Notes: generated from the letters alone by a model not told the origin. Positions 1 to 8,344 are shown, counted from the first letter of the stretch. The stretch is DNA of 64,000 nucleotides from Elusimicrobiota bacterium (GCA_016722575.1 JADKIY010000006.1:186001-250000), one strand, 5' to 3'. Program-made: numbers and translations.

Positions 1-74
1 GTTTTGCGGTGCGAGTGGCTGACGGATTTGCCGGTCGAAACGCCCTTGTCGCACACGCTGCAACGGTAAGCCAT
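1..74 (-). CDS. rpmB: 50S ribosomal protein bL28, N-terminal part (cut by window edge)
   Basis: The first 24 codons of bL28, a large-subunit ribosomal protein, read leftward off the window. The peptide begins MAYRCSVCDKGVSTGKSVSH, followed by SHRK, which matches the bL28 N-terminus (C-x2-C, then G-x-x-V-SHS-x-RK). Cys5 and Cys8 form the first half of the zinc-binding pattern seen in the zinc form of bL28. An AAGGAG ribosome binding site lies at 86-81 on the minus strand. It is divergent from recG. Confidence 0.85.
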   Translation of the reverse strand, partial: MAYRCSVCDKGVSTGKSVSHSHRK

Positions 75-130
75 TGACATCTCCTTGGGAAGCCCCGCGG
101 GGGGGCGGTTCCGTCTACTTAAGACGAAGA

Positions 131-159
131 ATGTTACCAATTTTCCCGGTGGAATTCAA
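131..159 (-). promoter_or_regulatory. Putative sigma70-type promoter for rpmB
   Basis: On the minus strand TTGAAT (159-154) is followed after exactly 17 bases by TAACAT (136-131). This would give a 5' leader of roughly 50 bases before the rpmB start at 74. The -35 box abuts the recG start codon at 160. Prediction from sequence only. Confidence 0.4.
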
Positions 160-2280
160 ATGACGCCTCCCACGGTCCTTTCCTCCCCCGACGCCGCGCC
201 CGACGCGACGCCCCTTCGGTTTTTGAAGGGCGTCGGCCCGGAACGATCGAAGGCGCTGCGCCAATTGGGCCTCGAAACGGTCCAGGACCTCCTCTTTTAC
301 CTCCCCCGCGCCCACGAAGATCGACGAATCGTCGACGACCCGGGCCGGGTCCCTCCGGGAGCCAAAGCGGCCCTCGCCGGCGTCGTCCAAACCTTCGAGG
401 TCTCCTCCGCCGGAAAAGACTTGAGTCTCGGCCGGGCGGTGTGTCGGGGGGCCGCCGGTCCCTTTGAGGCGGTGTGGTTCCGCCGCCGTTCCTACCGCTA
501 CGATGTTTTCCAAAACCTGACGCAGCAATTAATCCCCGGCGTCCGCTTGGCCGTTTTCGGCCCTTTGGAGCGGGGGCCCCGGGGCTGGTCGGTGCGGGTG
601 GAGGATTTCGAGCTTCCGCCCGCCGACGGGGGCGCCCTCCTTCACGTCGGCCGTTGGACGCCCGTTTACGAATTGACGGAGAAAGTGAACGGCCGATGGC
701 TTCGGGGCGTGGCGGCGGCGGCCCTCCAACGATGGGCGGACCGCGTTCCCGACCCCCTGCCCGACGCCCTTCGCCGCTCCCAGGATTTGGACCCCCTCGC
801 GCGGAGTCTCCGGGAATTTCACTTCCCCTCGGACGAGGCCGCCCGGGATCGGGCCCGGCGGCGCCTGGCCTTCGACGAATTTTTCCTGATGGAACTGGCC
901 ATGGCCAAGGTCCGCCGGCGCCGGCACGACGGCCCCCCGGCCGTTCCCTGCGCGCCCACCCGGCGCCTATTGACGCCCTTTCGGGAACGCCTCGGATTTG
1001 AATTCACGGCGGCCCAGAAACACGTCATCAACGAAATTTTCGCCGATATGGCGGAAGCCCGGCCCATGAGCCGTTTGCTCATGGGGGACGTGGGCTCCGG
1101 AAAAACGGCGGTGGCGTTTTCGGCCCTGCTGCTGGCCATTGAAAACGGCGGCCAGGCCGCCCTGATGGCGCCGACGGAAATCCTGGCCGAACAACACGCC
1201 CACGGGGCCGCCCGCCTGCTCGAGGGGCTCCCGCTCCGGTGGGCGCTTTTGACCGGCGGGCGCACGGCCGCCCAAAAAAAACGGGACCGGGAGGCCCTGG
1301 AACGGGGGGACATCGACTTGGCCATCGGCACCCACGCGCTTCTGGAGGAAGGGGTGTCCTTCCGCCGCCTGGGGGCCGTCGTCATCGACGAACAACACCG
1401 CTTCGGCGTGGCCCAACGGGCCGCCCTGTCCGCCAAGGGCCCCGCGCCCCACGCCCTTCTCACCACCGCGACCCCCATTCCCCGGACCCTGGCCCTCACG
1501 CTTTACGGGGATTTGGCGGTGTCGGTTCTCGATCAGTCGCCCCCGGGACGGCCCGGGATCGTTACTCAATGGTCGCCGGAACCCACCGCCTGGGGCGCGG
1601 TGCGGCGCGCCGTGGCCCAGGGGCGTCAGGCCTACGTTGTTTTTCCTCTCGTGGAAATGTCCGAGCGCCTGGATCTCCGCGCCGTTCTGGACGGGTGGAA
1701 GCGGCTCAAAGACGAGGTGTTCGGGGGATTGTCCGTCGGTCTTCTGCACGGACGCCTCAAAAGCAGGGACAAGGAAGCCGCCATGAACGCCTTCGCCCGG
1801 GGGGAAACTCAAATCCTCTGCGCCACCCCGGTGATCGAGGTGGGGGTCGATGTGCCCAACGCCACGGTGATGGTGATTTTGAACGCCGAGCGTTTCGGTT
1901 TGGCCCAACTTCACCAACTGCGGGGCCGGGTCGGCCGGGGGCGCCACGCCTCCGAATGCCACCTGGTGTCCCATTTAAAAGACACGGAGGCCGCGGTTCG
2001 GCTCCGTCTCCTTTGCCGGGAGTCCAGCGGGTTTCGGCTGGCGGAAGAGGACCTCCGCCTCCGGGGTCCCGGGGAATTCCTGGGCGAGGCCCAGCACGGG
2101 GCGCCCGTGTTTCGGGCGGGGAATCTGGTCATCGACGGTGAAATCATCGAAGCCGCGCGCCAAGCCGCTTTTCAAACCGTCGAAGAAGACCCGGATCTTC
2201 GCCGTACGGAGCACCGGGGCCTGGCCGCCGCCCTGCGCGCGCGATTCGGGCAAAAAATGAATTTCGGCCGGACCGCGTAA
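160..2280 (+). CDS. recG: ATP-dependent DNA helicase RecG
   Basis: RecG is a monomeric superfamily 2 helicase that remodels stalled replication forks and Holliday junctions. The protein is about 706 residues, normal for the family. An N-terminal wedge/OB region includes the typical FLKGVGPERSKALRQLG stretch. Helicase motifs follow: Walker A GDVGSGKT (about 309-316), the DEQH box of motif II (about 410-413), and TATPIPRT (motif III). The C-terminal domain carries the RGRVGRG motif VI. I chose ATG 160 because homology begins just after it and GGTGGA precedes it at a usable distance; an upstream ATG at 85 would add 25 unrelated residues and overlap the predicted rpmB promoter region. Confidence 0.95.
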   Translation: MTPPTVLSSPDAAPDATPLRFLKGVGPERSKALRQLGLETVQDLLFYLPRAHEDRRIVDDPGRVPPGAKAALAGVVQTFEVSSAGKDLSLGRAVCRGAAGPFEAVWFRRRSYRYDVFQNLTQQLIPGVRLAVFGPLERGPRGWSVRVEDFELPPADGGALLHVGRWTPVYELTEKVNGRWLRGVAAAALQRWADRVPDPLPDALRRSQDLDPLARSLREFHFPSDEAARDRARRRLAFDEFFLMELAMAKVRRRRHDGPPAVPCAPTRRLLTPFRERLGFEFTAAQKHVINEIFADMAEARPMSRLLMGDVGSGKTAVAFSALLLAIENGGQAALMAPTEILAEQHAHGAARLLEGLPLRWALLTGGRTAAQKKRDREALERGDIDLAIGTHALLEEGVSFRRLGAVVIDEQHRFGVAQRAALSAKGPAPHALLTTATPIPRTLALTLYGDLAVSVLDQSPPGRPGIVTQWSPEPTAWGAVRRAVAQGRQAYVVFPLVEMSERLDLRAVLDGWKRLKDEVFGGLSVGLLHGRLKSRDKEAAMNAFARGETQILCATPVIEVGVDVPNATVMVILNAERFGLAQLHQLRGRVGRGRHASECHLVSHLKDTEAAVRLRLLCRESSGFRLAEEDLRLRGPGEFLGEAQHGAPVFRAGNLVIDGEIIEAARQAAFQTVEEDPDLRRTEHRGLAAALRARFGQKMNFGRTA

Positions 2281-2285
2281 TGTCG

Positions 2286-2314
2286 TTGACACACCGCGAT
2301 TCTGGGTTTAGAAT
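2286..2314 (+). promoter_or_regulatory. Strong promoter for coaD, leaderless configuration
   Basis: TTGACA (2286-2291), a 17-base spacer, then TAGAAT (2309-2314). The coaD GTG start at 2321 is only six bases past the -10 box, so the transcript should begin at or next to the start codon. Confidence 0.75.
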
Positions 2315-2320
2315 TCAAGG

Positions 2321-2827
2321 GTGAGCAACCAGGGCCGCATCGTTGTCTATCCGGGCAGCTTCGATCCCGTCACCAACGGTCATTTGGACATCATCCATCG
2401 GGCCCGCCATATTTTCGACCACGTCATCGTCGCCGTCACCCAAAACAGCTCCAAAAATTCCCTTTTCACGGTCCAGGAACGGGTGGACCTGTTGACCGCC
2501 GCCCTGAAAAAAGAAATCCGATCCAACGCCGTGACGGTGGACACTTTCTCGGGGCTTCTCGTGGACTACTGTCGGCGGCGAAAGGCGGTGGCCGTGGCCC
2601 GGGGGCTTCGGGCTCTTTCGGATTTTGAATACGAATTTCAAATGGCCCTCATGAATCGGCACCTGGCCCCGAAACTGGAAACGGTGTTTCTCATGCCCGA
2701 CGAGAAATACACCTACCTTTCCTCCACCCTTTTAAAGGAGATCGTTCGTTTGGGCGGCGACGTGGGCCGGTTTGTGCCCGCCGCGCTGGTGCCCAAAATC
2801 CGCCAAAAATTGGCGGGGCGGGGATAG
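2321..2827 (+). CDS. coaD: Phosphopantetheine adenylyltransferase
   Basis: CoaD transfers AMP from ATP to 4'-phosphopantetheine, the penultimate step of coenzyme A synthesis in the cytoplasm. The protein is 168 residues, the normal size, with the nucleotidyltransferase signature GSFDPVTNGH near the N-terminus and the late STLLKEI motif of the ISSTxxKE type. The GTG start is fixed by homology, since the core strand begins only six residues later. No separate Shine-Dalgarno sequence fits, because the promoter -10 box ends at 2314; translation is probably leaderless. pta follows 32 bases downstream, which fits a CoA/acetyl-CoA grouping. Confidence 0.95.
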   Translation: MSNQGRIVVYPGSFDPVTNGHLDIIHRARHIFDHVIVAVTQNSSKNSLFTVQERVDLLTAALKKEIRSNAVTVDTFSGLLVDYCRRRKAVAVARGLRALSDFEYEFQMALMNRHLAPKLETVFLMPDEKYTYLSSTLLKEIVRLGGDVGRFVPAALVPKIRQKLAGRG

Positions 2828-2859
2828 GGGGGCCCGCGGGCGGCGCCCGGGGACTTCCC

Positions 2860-2888
2860 TTGACAGTGTCCCATCCCCGCGTTATTCT
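2860..2888 (+). promoter_or_regulatory. Promoter-like sequence overlapping the pta start
   Basis: TTGACA (2860-2865), a 17-base spacer and TATTCT (2883-2888). The match is good, but it lies on top of the only standard in-frame start codons for pta, so either transcription or translation must use something unusual, or the match is fortuitous. Confidence 0.4.
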
Positions 2889-3909
2889 TGGGAAACGCGG
2901 CGAGAAATCGCCCGGAACCTCCCCGTTTTGGGAAGAATTTCGTCGACGCTCGGCCGCGCGCGGTCGCCGGATTCTTCTGCCGGAAGCCACGGACCCGCGG
3001 GTGTTGTCGGCGGCTGTTTTTTTAAAGCGCGAAGGCCTGGCGCGGCCGGTATTGGTGGGCGATCCCGCGGCCGTCCGCGTCGCGGCCGCCGGCGGGGGCC
3101 ACCCCCTGGACGGCATTGAGATTTTGGATTCCACGGAAGCGGCCCCGCGGGCCGCCTTCGCCCAAGCGCTCTTTGAACGGCGAAAAGCCAAAGGAACGAC
3201 GCCCGAGGAAGCGGCGCGTTTGGTGGAGGATCCTTTATACTGGTCCGCGATGGCCCTGGCGGCCGGACGGGCCGACGGGGTCGTGGGGGGCGCCGTGCGC
3301 ACCACGGCGGACACCGTGCGCGCGGGGTTCGCCGGGTTGGGCCTCGCTCCCGGGGCCGACATTGTTTTCGGGGCCTTTTTCATGGAGTGCCCCCACGCGG
3401 CGGGCGGTCCGCGGCGGTTGTTGTTGGCGGACGCGGCGGTGTCGCCCCATCCGTCCCCCCGGGCCCTGGGCGCCGTGGGCGTGGCGGCGGCGGAATTTTT
3501 CAAACGTCACACGGGCGAAACGCCCCGGGTTGCCTATTTGAGTTTTTCCACCTTGGGAAGCGCGGAAGACGATTCCGTGACGGCGGTTCGGCAGGCGGCG
3601 GCCCACGCGAAGAAAAAAGCGCCGGCGTTGTCGGTGGACGGCGAATGGCAGGCGGACGCGGCGCTCGTGGACCACATCGCCCGGCAAAAAGGCGTGCCCG
3701 ACGGCCCCGCGGCGGGATCGGCGAACGTCTTGATCTTTCCGGATTTGAACGCGGGAAACATCGGCTACAAGCTGGTGCAGCATTTGGGCGGCGCCCGGGC
3801 GGTGGGCCCCTTTCTGGTGGGCCTCGCCAAACCCATGGCCGATTTGTCCCGCGGGTGCACGGACGAAGACATCGTGGACACGGTCGCGTTGACGTCGCTT
3901 TTGGACTGA
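2860..3909 (+). CDS. pta: Phosphate acetyltransferase
   Basis: Pta interconverts acetyl-CoA plus phosphate and acetyl phosphate plus CoA. About 349 residues, typical of the short single-domain class. Family landmarks: RRILLPEATDPRVL near the N-terminus, GGAVRTTADTVRA, SFSTLGSAEDD, GEWQADAALV, NVLIFPDLNAGNIGYKL and the C-terminal KPMADLSRGC. The start is uncertain. TTG 2860 (GGGGA six bases upstream) and GTG 2866 are the only standard in-frame starts, and both leave about 20 N-terminal residues without family similarity. No ackA is adjacent. It sits between coaD and the pilus locus, so it may be co-transcribed with coaD. Confidence 0.9.
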   Translation: MTVSHPRVILGKRGEKSPGTSPFWEEFRRRSAARGRRILLPEATDPRVLSAAVFLKREGLARPVLVGDPAAVRVAAAGGGHPLDGIEILDSTEAAPRAAFAQALFERRKAKGTTPEEAARLVEDPLYWSAMALAAGRADGVVGGAVRTTADTVRAGFAGLGLAPGADIVFGAFFMECPHAAGGPRRLLLADAAVSPHPSPRALGAVGVAAAEFFKRHTGETPRVAYLSFSTLGSAEDDSVTAVRQAAAHAKKKAPALSVDGEWQADAALVDHIARQKGVPDGPAAGSANVLIFPDLNAGNIGYKLVQHLGGARAVGPFLVGLAKPMADLSRGCTDEDIVDTVALTSLLD

Positions 3910-3923
3910 CGAAAAGAGGGCTC

Positions 3924-5585
3924 ATGTCGAAAAACGGTCCCAAAAAACGGCTCGGGGACATTTTGATTCAAGAAGGCCTCATCACCGCCATTCAGTTGGA
4001 GCGGGCGGTGGAAGCCCAACGCACCAAAGGCGGAAAACTGGGCGATCTGCTGATCGGGCTGGGGTTCTGCACGGAAGAGGACGTGTTGTCCGTCTTGTCC
4101 AAACGGTCGGGATACGGTTACCTCACGGCCCTCTCCACCCGCTCCGCGGTGCCGCCCGCGGTTCTGGCCCACATCCCGGCCGCTTTGGCCTGGTCGAAAA
4201 ATTTGGTCCCCGTGGCCAAGGAAGGCAACGTCCTATCCGTGGCCGTGGCGGACCCCTTTGCGGAGTTTGATTCCATCGGCGAGTTGAAAATACAAACCGG
4301 GTGCGACATCAAGCTCGTTCTCGCCTCGGAATCGGAAATTCAAAAAGCCGTGGCCCGCTATTACCCCGACAAAAAAGACGTCGTGGCCGTGACCGAGGCC
4401 GGGCCCGCCTCGGAGGCCATGGACACGGTCATCGGCGCCTTGGTGGAAAACGCGGCCAAGGCCGGCGCCGATCACATTTTTCTGGAGCCCGGCGCCCGGG
4501 CGCTGCACGTGCGCTACCGGAGCAAGTCCGGACTTCAAACCCGCCCCGACGTTCCTTTGGCCCACCAGGCCTCCCTCGTGGCGCGCCTAAAAACCTTGGC
4601 CCGGTTGAACGTCGGCGAATGTTGGGTGCCTCAAGTGGGCCGCCTTCGGTGGACCGCGTCGGGCCGTTCCATGGACCTGACCGTGACGACGCTCCCCACG
4701 TCCTTGGGGGAAAAAGTCGTTTTCAAATTGGTCGACGCGGAACGGGCCATGCCGCTGGATCTGGAAAAACTCGGGTTGGAGGGGGAGTCCCGGGCCCATT
4801 TTGAAAAAATGCTCGAGGCGAAGAAGGGCCTCGTCCTCGCGGTGGGACCCACGGGGTCGGGCAAAAGCAGCACCCTTCACGCGGCCCTGGCCCGGTTGAG
4901 CGACCCGTCGCGCCACCTGGTCTCCGTCGAGGATCCCGTCGAACGGTATTTGGACGGGGTCTCCCAACTGCAGGCCCGGCCCGACGCGCGGTTGACGCTG
5001 GCCTCCGGGGTTCATATCCTCCGTCGGTTGGGGCCCGACGTCCTTTACGTTTCCGATTTGCGGGATTTGCCGACGGCCGAAGCCGCCCTTCAAGCGTCCT
5101 CCGAGTGTCTGGTGCTGGCCGCCTTGACCGCTTCCTCCGCCTTGGCCGGCATCGAGCGAATGTGGGAGTTGGGCGTGTCGGCGGCCCAGCTGGCCCAGGC
5201 GCTCGTCGGCGTTCTCGGTCAACGGTTGGTTCGGACCGTTTGCCCCCATTGCCGGGAGCCCCACACGTTTTCTCTTCGACAACTGATGGCCCAGGGAGTC
5301 GGGAGCCAAGAAATGCGGGCCGCGAAGCGGGCGGATTCCTTTACCCTGTACCGGGGCCGGGGGTGCGGCCAATGCCTGGGGACCGGTTTTTTGGGCGCGG
5401 CGGCGGTCTTTGAGTTGTTGCCGGCGACGGACGCGGTCCGTCGGTTGATGTGGGAAAAAGCGGGACGCGCCGCCTTGGCGCGGGAAACCTCGGAACGGGT
5501 GACGCTCCGCGAGGCGGCGGTGAACAAAGCCCTGGCGGGTCTCACGACGATCGACGAAGCGTTGCGGGTCGGCGACCAAAGTTGA
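3924..5585 (+). CDS. Type IV pilus assembly ATPase, PilB/GspE family, divergent
   Basis: A cytoplasmic hexameric ATPase family that powers pilus extension. The 553-residue protein starts at ATG 3924 after AGAGGG. Residues 8-70 hold two RLGxxL/KLGxxL repeats of the MshEN (c-di-GMP-binding) type. The P-loop GPTGSGKSS (about 308-316) and Asp-box region SVEDPVE are intact. Zinc-type CPHC (440) and CGQC (481) are present. However, the Walker B region normally reading VGE(I/M)RD is VSDLRD (376-381), and the His box normally STLHT is AALTA (399-403). It is therefore a PilB homologue with altered catalytic motifs; whether it is the active extension motor cannot be decided here. pilT follows 16 bases on. 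Confidence 0.85.
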   Translation: MSKNGPKKRLGDILIQEGLITAIQLERAVEAQRTKGGKLGDLLIGLGFCTEEDVLSVLSKRSGYGYLTALSTRSAVPPAVLAHIPAALAWSKNLVPVAKEGNVLSVAVADPFAEFDSIGELKIQTGCDIKLVLASESEIQKAVARYYPDKKDVVAVTEAGPASEAMDTVIGALVENAAKAGADHIFLEPGARALHVRYRSKSGLQTRPDVPLAHQASLVARLKTLARLNVGECWVPQVGRLRWTASGRSMDLTVTTLPTSLGEKVVFKLVDAERAMPLDLEKLGLEGESRAHFEKMLEAKKGLVLAVGPTGSGKSSTLHAALARLSDPSRHLVSVEDPVERYLDGVSQLQARPDARLTLASGVHILRRLGPDVLYVSDLRDLPTAEAALQASSECLVLAALTASSALAGIERMWELGVSAAQLAQALVGVLGQRLVRTVCPHCREPHTFSLRQLMAQGVGSQEMRAAKRADSFTLYRGRGCGQCLGTGFLGAAAVFELLPATDAVRRLMWEKAGRAALARETSERVTLREAAVNKALAGLTTIDEALRVGDQS

Positions 5586-5601
5586 ACACGGGGGATCTTC
5601 C

Positions 5602-6678
5602 ATGATCAGCATGAACGATTTGTTGATTTTGATGGTGCAGAAAAAGGCGTCCGATCTGCATTTGACCGTGGGCGCTCCGCCGGCCCTGCGGGTGGACGGG
5701 GTCTTGGTTCAAACCAACCTGGATAAAATGACGCCCGATGTGTGCCAGCGGCTCATTTATTCCCTGTTGTCGGACGTGCAAAAGCAGCGCTTCGAGTCGG
5801 ACAACGAGCTGGACATCTCCTTTGGAATCAAGGGGTTGGGGCGGGTTCGGATGAACGTGTTTCGCCAGCGCGGCAGCGTGGGCGCGGCGCTCCGTTCGGT
5901 GCCGTCCCGGTTCATGAGTTTTGAGGAATTGGGTTTGCCGCCGGTGATCAACGACATCGTGAACCTGCCGCGGGGGTTGGTTTTGGTGACCGGACCGACG
6001 GGGTCGGGGAAATCCACGACCTTGGCCAGCCTCATCGACTACATCAACGAGAACCGCCAATGCCACATCGTGACCATCGAAGACCCCATCGAATACATTC
6101 ACTTCCACAAACAGTCGCTGGTCAATCAGCGCGAGCTGGGCACCGACACCCAAAGTTTTGCCTCGGCCCTCAAATACGTCCTCCGGCAGGACCCGGACGT
6201 GATCCTGGTCGGCGAAATGCGGGACGCCGAAACGATCGCCGCGGCCATGACCATCGCGGAAACGGGCCACCTGGTGTTTTCAACCCTCCACACCAACGAC
6301 GCCGCCGGCACGGTTAACCGGATCCTGGATTCTTTCCCGCCGGAACGTCAGGAGCAAGCCCGCAGCCAGTTGTCTTTTACCCTGCAGGCCATTTTGAGCC
6401 AATGCTTGATGATGCACGCGTCGGGTTCGGGGCGCGTGCTCGCGGCCGAACTGCTCCTGGTCACTCCCGCGGTTCGCAATCTGGTGCGCGAACAGAAAGT
6501 CGAGCAAATTTATTTGGCCATGCAGACGGGCAGTAAAACCGGAATGCTGACCATGAACCAGTGCCTGCTCGGGTTGGTTCACCGCGGCCAAATCACCCAC
6601 GCGACGGCGTTGGAATACTCCAACGACGTGGATGAATTGCGCAAATCGCTTCCGAAGGAAGCGTCGTCGGGGTTCTAA
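5602..6678 (+). CDS. pilT: Type IV pilus retraction ATPase PilT
   Basis: PilT is the hexameric motor that depolymerises the pilus and drives retraction and twitching. At 358 residues it has the usual length. It has all the motifs its upstream neighbour lacks: Walker A GPTGSGKST (about 131-139), Asp box TIEDPIEY, Walker B DPDVILVGEMRD, and His box GHLVFSTLHTND. The C-terminal AIRNLIRE-type motif appears as AVRNLVREQK. The start ATG 5602 has GGGGGAT upstream. Part of the pilB-pilT-receiver gene run. Confidence 0.95.
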   Translation: MISMNDLLILMVQKKASDLHLTVGAPPALRVDGVLVQTNLDKMTPDVCQRLIYSLLSDVQKQRFESDNELDISFGIKGLGRVRMNVFRQRGSVGAALRSVPSRFMSFEELGLPPVINDIVNLPRGLVLVTGPTGSGKSTTLASLIDYINENRQCHIVTIEDPIEYIHFHKQSLVNQRELGTDTQSFASALKYVLRQDPDVILVGEMRDAETIAAAMTIAETGHLVFSTLHTNDAAGTVNRILDSFPPERQEQARSQLSFTLQAILSQCLMMHASGSGRVLAAELLLVTPAVRNLVREQKVEQIYLAMQTGSKTGMLTMNQCLLGLVHRGQITHATALEYSNDVDELRKSLPKEASSGF

Positions 6679-6696
6679 CCCCGCCGTCCCTCGGTC

Positions 6697-8283
6697 ATGA
6701 CGGATCCCGGAAAACTCATCGAACTGGACGTCAAACCGCGCCCCCGAATTATCGTGGCCGACGATGAACAAGACATCGCCACCCTTATCGAGGATTGGCT
6801 TTCCGACGCCTATGAAGTCACCGTGGCCTTGAACGGCAAAGCGGCCATTCAGAAGGCGATTTGGCAACGGCCCGACGTCATCCTGTGCGACATTGTCATG
6901 CCGGACATGGGCGGCTACGAGGTGGCGCGCGCCCTCCAAGCCAACCCCACCACCCAAGGCGTTCCCATGATCGTCATGACGGCCAAAAATTACGACGATT
7001 CGACCGTCCGGATGATCAAGGCCGAACCCAACGTCTTGGGGTTTATCAACAAGCCCTTTAAGCCGAGCGAGTTGATCAAAATGATTCAGTCGGTCATGGC
7101 CGGTCAACGCACCTTTCAGGCCACGTCGTCGGGCGGGGAGGCCGAAACGCCCTCCCTGGTGATCAAGGCCCCGGCCACCGCGCCGGACTTTCCGCCGCGC
7201 TCGGCGGTCGGCGCGGTGCCGTCGCCCCACAGCTACGAAACGCGGTTGGCCGCTCGGGTGGAGGACCGCTCGGAATCTCGGATGTCCCCCGGGGGGTCCG
7301 CGGTACCGAACGCGGTTTTTACCGCCGGCGGCCGATCCGGGGCGCCTCCCGCTTTTCGCGGATTGGCTTCCGATGACGAGCCCATTGGGGATCGCCCTTC
7401 CGTCGTTCGAAGGGGGGCCAAAGCCCTTTGGGGCGCCGCCTGGCGGCTGACCCTCTTGGGCCTGGGGCTTGGGGTTTTCGGCGAGGTCCTTTGTCGTTGG
7501 ACGGAAGGGGCCATTGGCGAACCGGTGTTCCTACCGCCTTTACGGTCCGCTCGTCACAAAGAACTTCCGTACCAGTTTGAACCCAACGCCCAATGGGCCT
7601 CCGACGGTCTTGTCTATCGCGTGAATTCCTGGGGCCTGCGCGATCGGGATTTCCCTCTGGTGGCGCCCCCCGACACCCTGCGCGTCCTGCTCCTGGGAGG
7701 GACGGCGGCTTTCGGATCGCGCACCGCCGACAACGACACCCTGGCCCGGCAATTGGAAAACGCCCTGCGATCGTCGGGGGTGCGGCCGGGGCAAACCCTT
7801 CAAGTGATCAACGCGACCCACTGGGCCTTTTCCCCGGCCGATCAGTGGGCGTACGTGGAAAAAGAGGCCTTCCAGTTTCGCCCCCAGATTATCGCCTGGA
7901 TCATCGAGCCCCGATCGGCCGATTTGCCCTCGGGCCGAGGCCTCAGGAAGTTGGCCGCGTGGTATGGGTTGGCTCGGGGGCCGCTGGCCCAGAGCCGGTT
8001 GGTGAGCGTGCTCGGCCTTCGGGCCGCGGCGTTAATTGGGGAAGCCCCGGCGCCTTCGTTGGACACCCTGGTGAAAAAAGCCCAGGCGTTCAGCCAGTCG
8101 GAGGGCGTCCGCTTGCTTCTGTGGTCGTCCAGCGCCTTGCCCTCCACGCCGGGCGGCGCGGTGCGGTTGGCGTTCGGGGGGGCCGGGTTGCCCTCGTTGC
8201 CGTCGGACGCCGCCGCGCGGGTGGCCGCGGGCATTGTCGCGGTCCTGCGCGGAGACGCGCCGTCGGTCCCCGCCAAGAAATGA
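6697..8283 (+). CDS. Response-regulator receiver fused through a membrane helix to an SGNH-hydrolase-like domain
   Basis: A 528-residue protein with an unusual architecture. Residues 16-135 are a complete REC domain: acidic pair Asp22-Asp23, phosphoacceptor Asp65 (CDIVMPD), Thr95 and Lys119 (NKPF). A low-complexity linker (about 140-240) leads to a hydrophobic segment at about 247-266. The remainder resembles SGNH/GDSL proteins, with N-SWGLRD then LRVLLLGGTAAFG (about 328-340), but the nucleophile block GDS is GGT and the usual late D-x-x-H is not evident, so hydrolase activity is doubtful. The single membrane helix would put REC in the cytoplasm and the SGNH-like part outside it. It lies 18 bases after pilT and before pilC. 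The reading frame is continuous. Function unknown; a link to pilus control or surface modification is inference. Confidence 0.75.
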   Translation: MTDPGKLIELDVKPRPRIIVADDEQDIATLIEDWLSDAYEVTVALNGKAAIQKAIWQRPDVILCDIVMPDMGGYEVARALQANPTTQGVPMIVMTAKNYDDSTVRMIKAEPNVLGFINKPFKPSELIKMIQSVMAGQRTFQATSSGGEAETPSLVIKAPATAPDFPPRSAVGAVPSPHSYETRLAARVEDRSESRMSPGGSAVPNAVFTAGGRSGAPPAFRGLASDDEPIGDRPSVVRRGAKALWGAAWRLTLLGLGLGVFGEVLCRWTEGAIGEPVFLPPLRSARHKELPYQFEPNAQWASDGLVYRVNSWGLRDRDFPLVAPPDTLRVLLLGGTAAFGSRTADNDTLARQLENALRSSGVRPGQTLQVINATHWAFSPADQWAYVEKEAFQFRPQIIAWIIEPRSADLPSGRGLRKLAAWYGLARGPLAQSRLVSVLGLRAAALIGEAPAPSLDTLVKKAQAFSQSEGVRLLLWSSSALPSTPGGAVRLAFGGAGLPSLPSDAAARVAAGIVAVLRGDAPSVPAKK

Positions 8284-8315
8284 AGGGCCTTTTTCGTCGC
8301 GCGCCGGTTTGCCTC

Positions 8316-8344
8316 TGGACAGGACGCCCAAAGTCGGATACATT
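8316..8344 (+). promoter_or_regulatory. Possible promoter for pilC
   Basis: TGGACA (8316-8321), a 17-base spacer and TACATT (8339-8344), in the 79-base gap before pilC. A moderate match to sigma70-type boxes. Confidence 0.35.

Noticed and set aside
3387..3923. Long N-terminal extension of the PilB-like reading frame
   Set aside because: It overlaps pta in another frame, has no homology-like pattern, and ATG 3924 has a good RBS followed directly by the MshEN domain.
6697..8283. The receiver/SGNH-like gene as two genes joined by a sequencing error
   Set aside because: A single uninterrupted frame with a plausible linker and membrane helix, and no internal RBS plus start at the domain border was seen; kept as a fusion, pending comparison with relatives.
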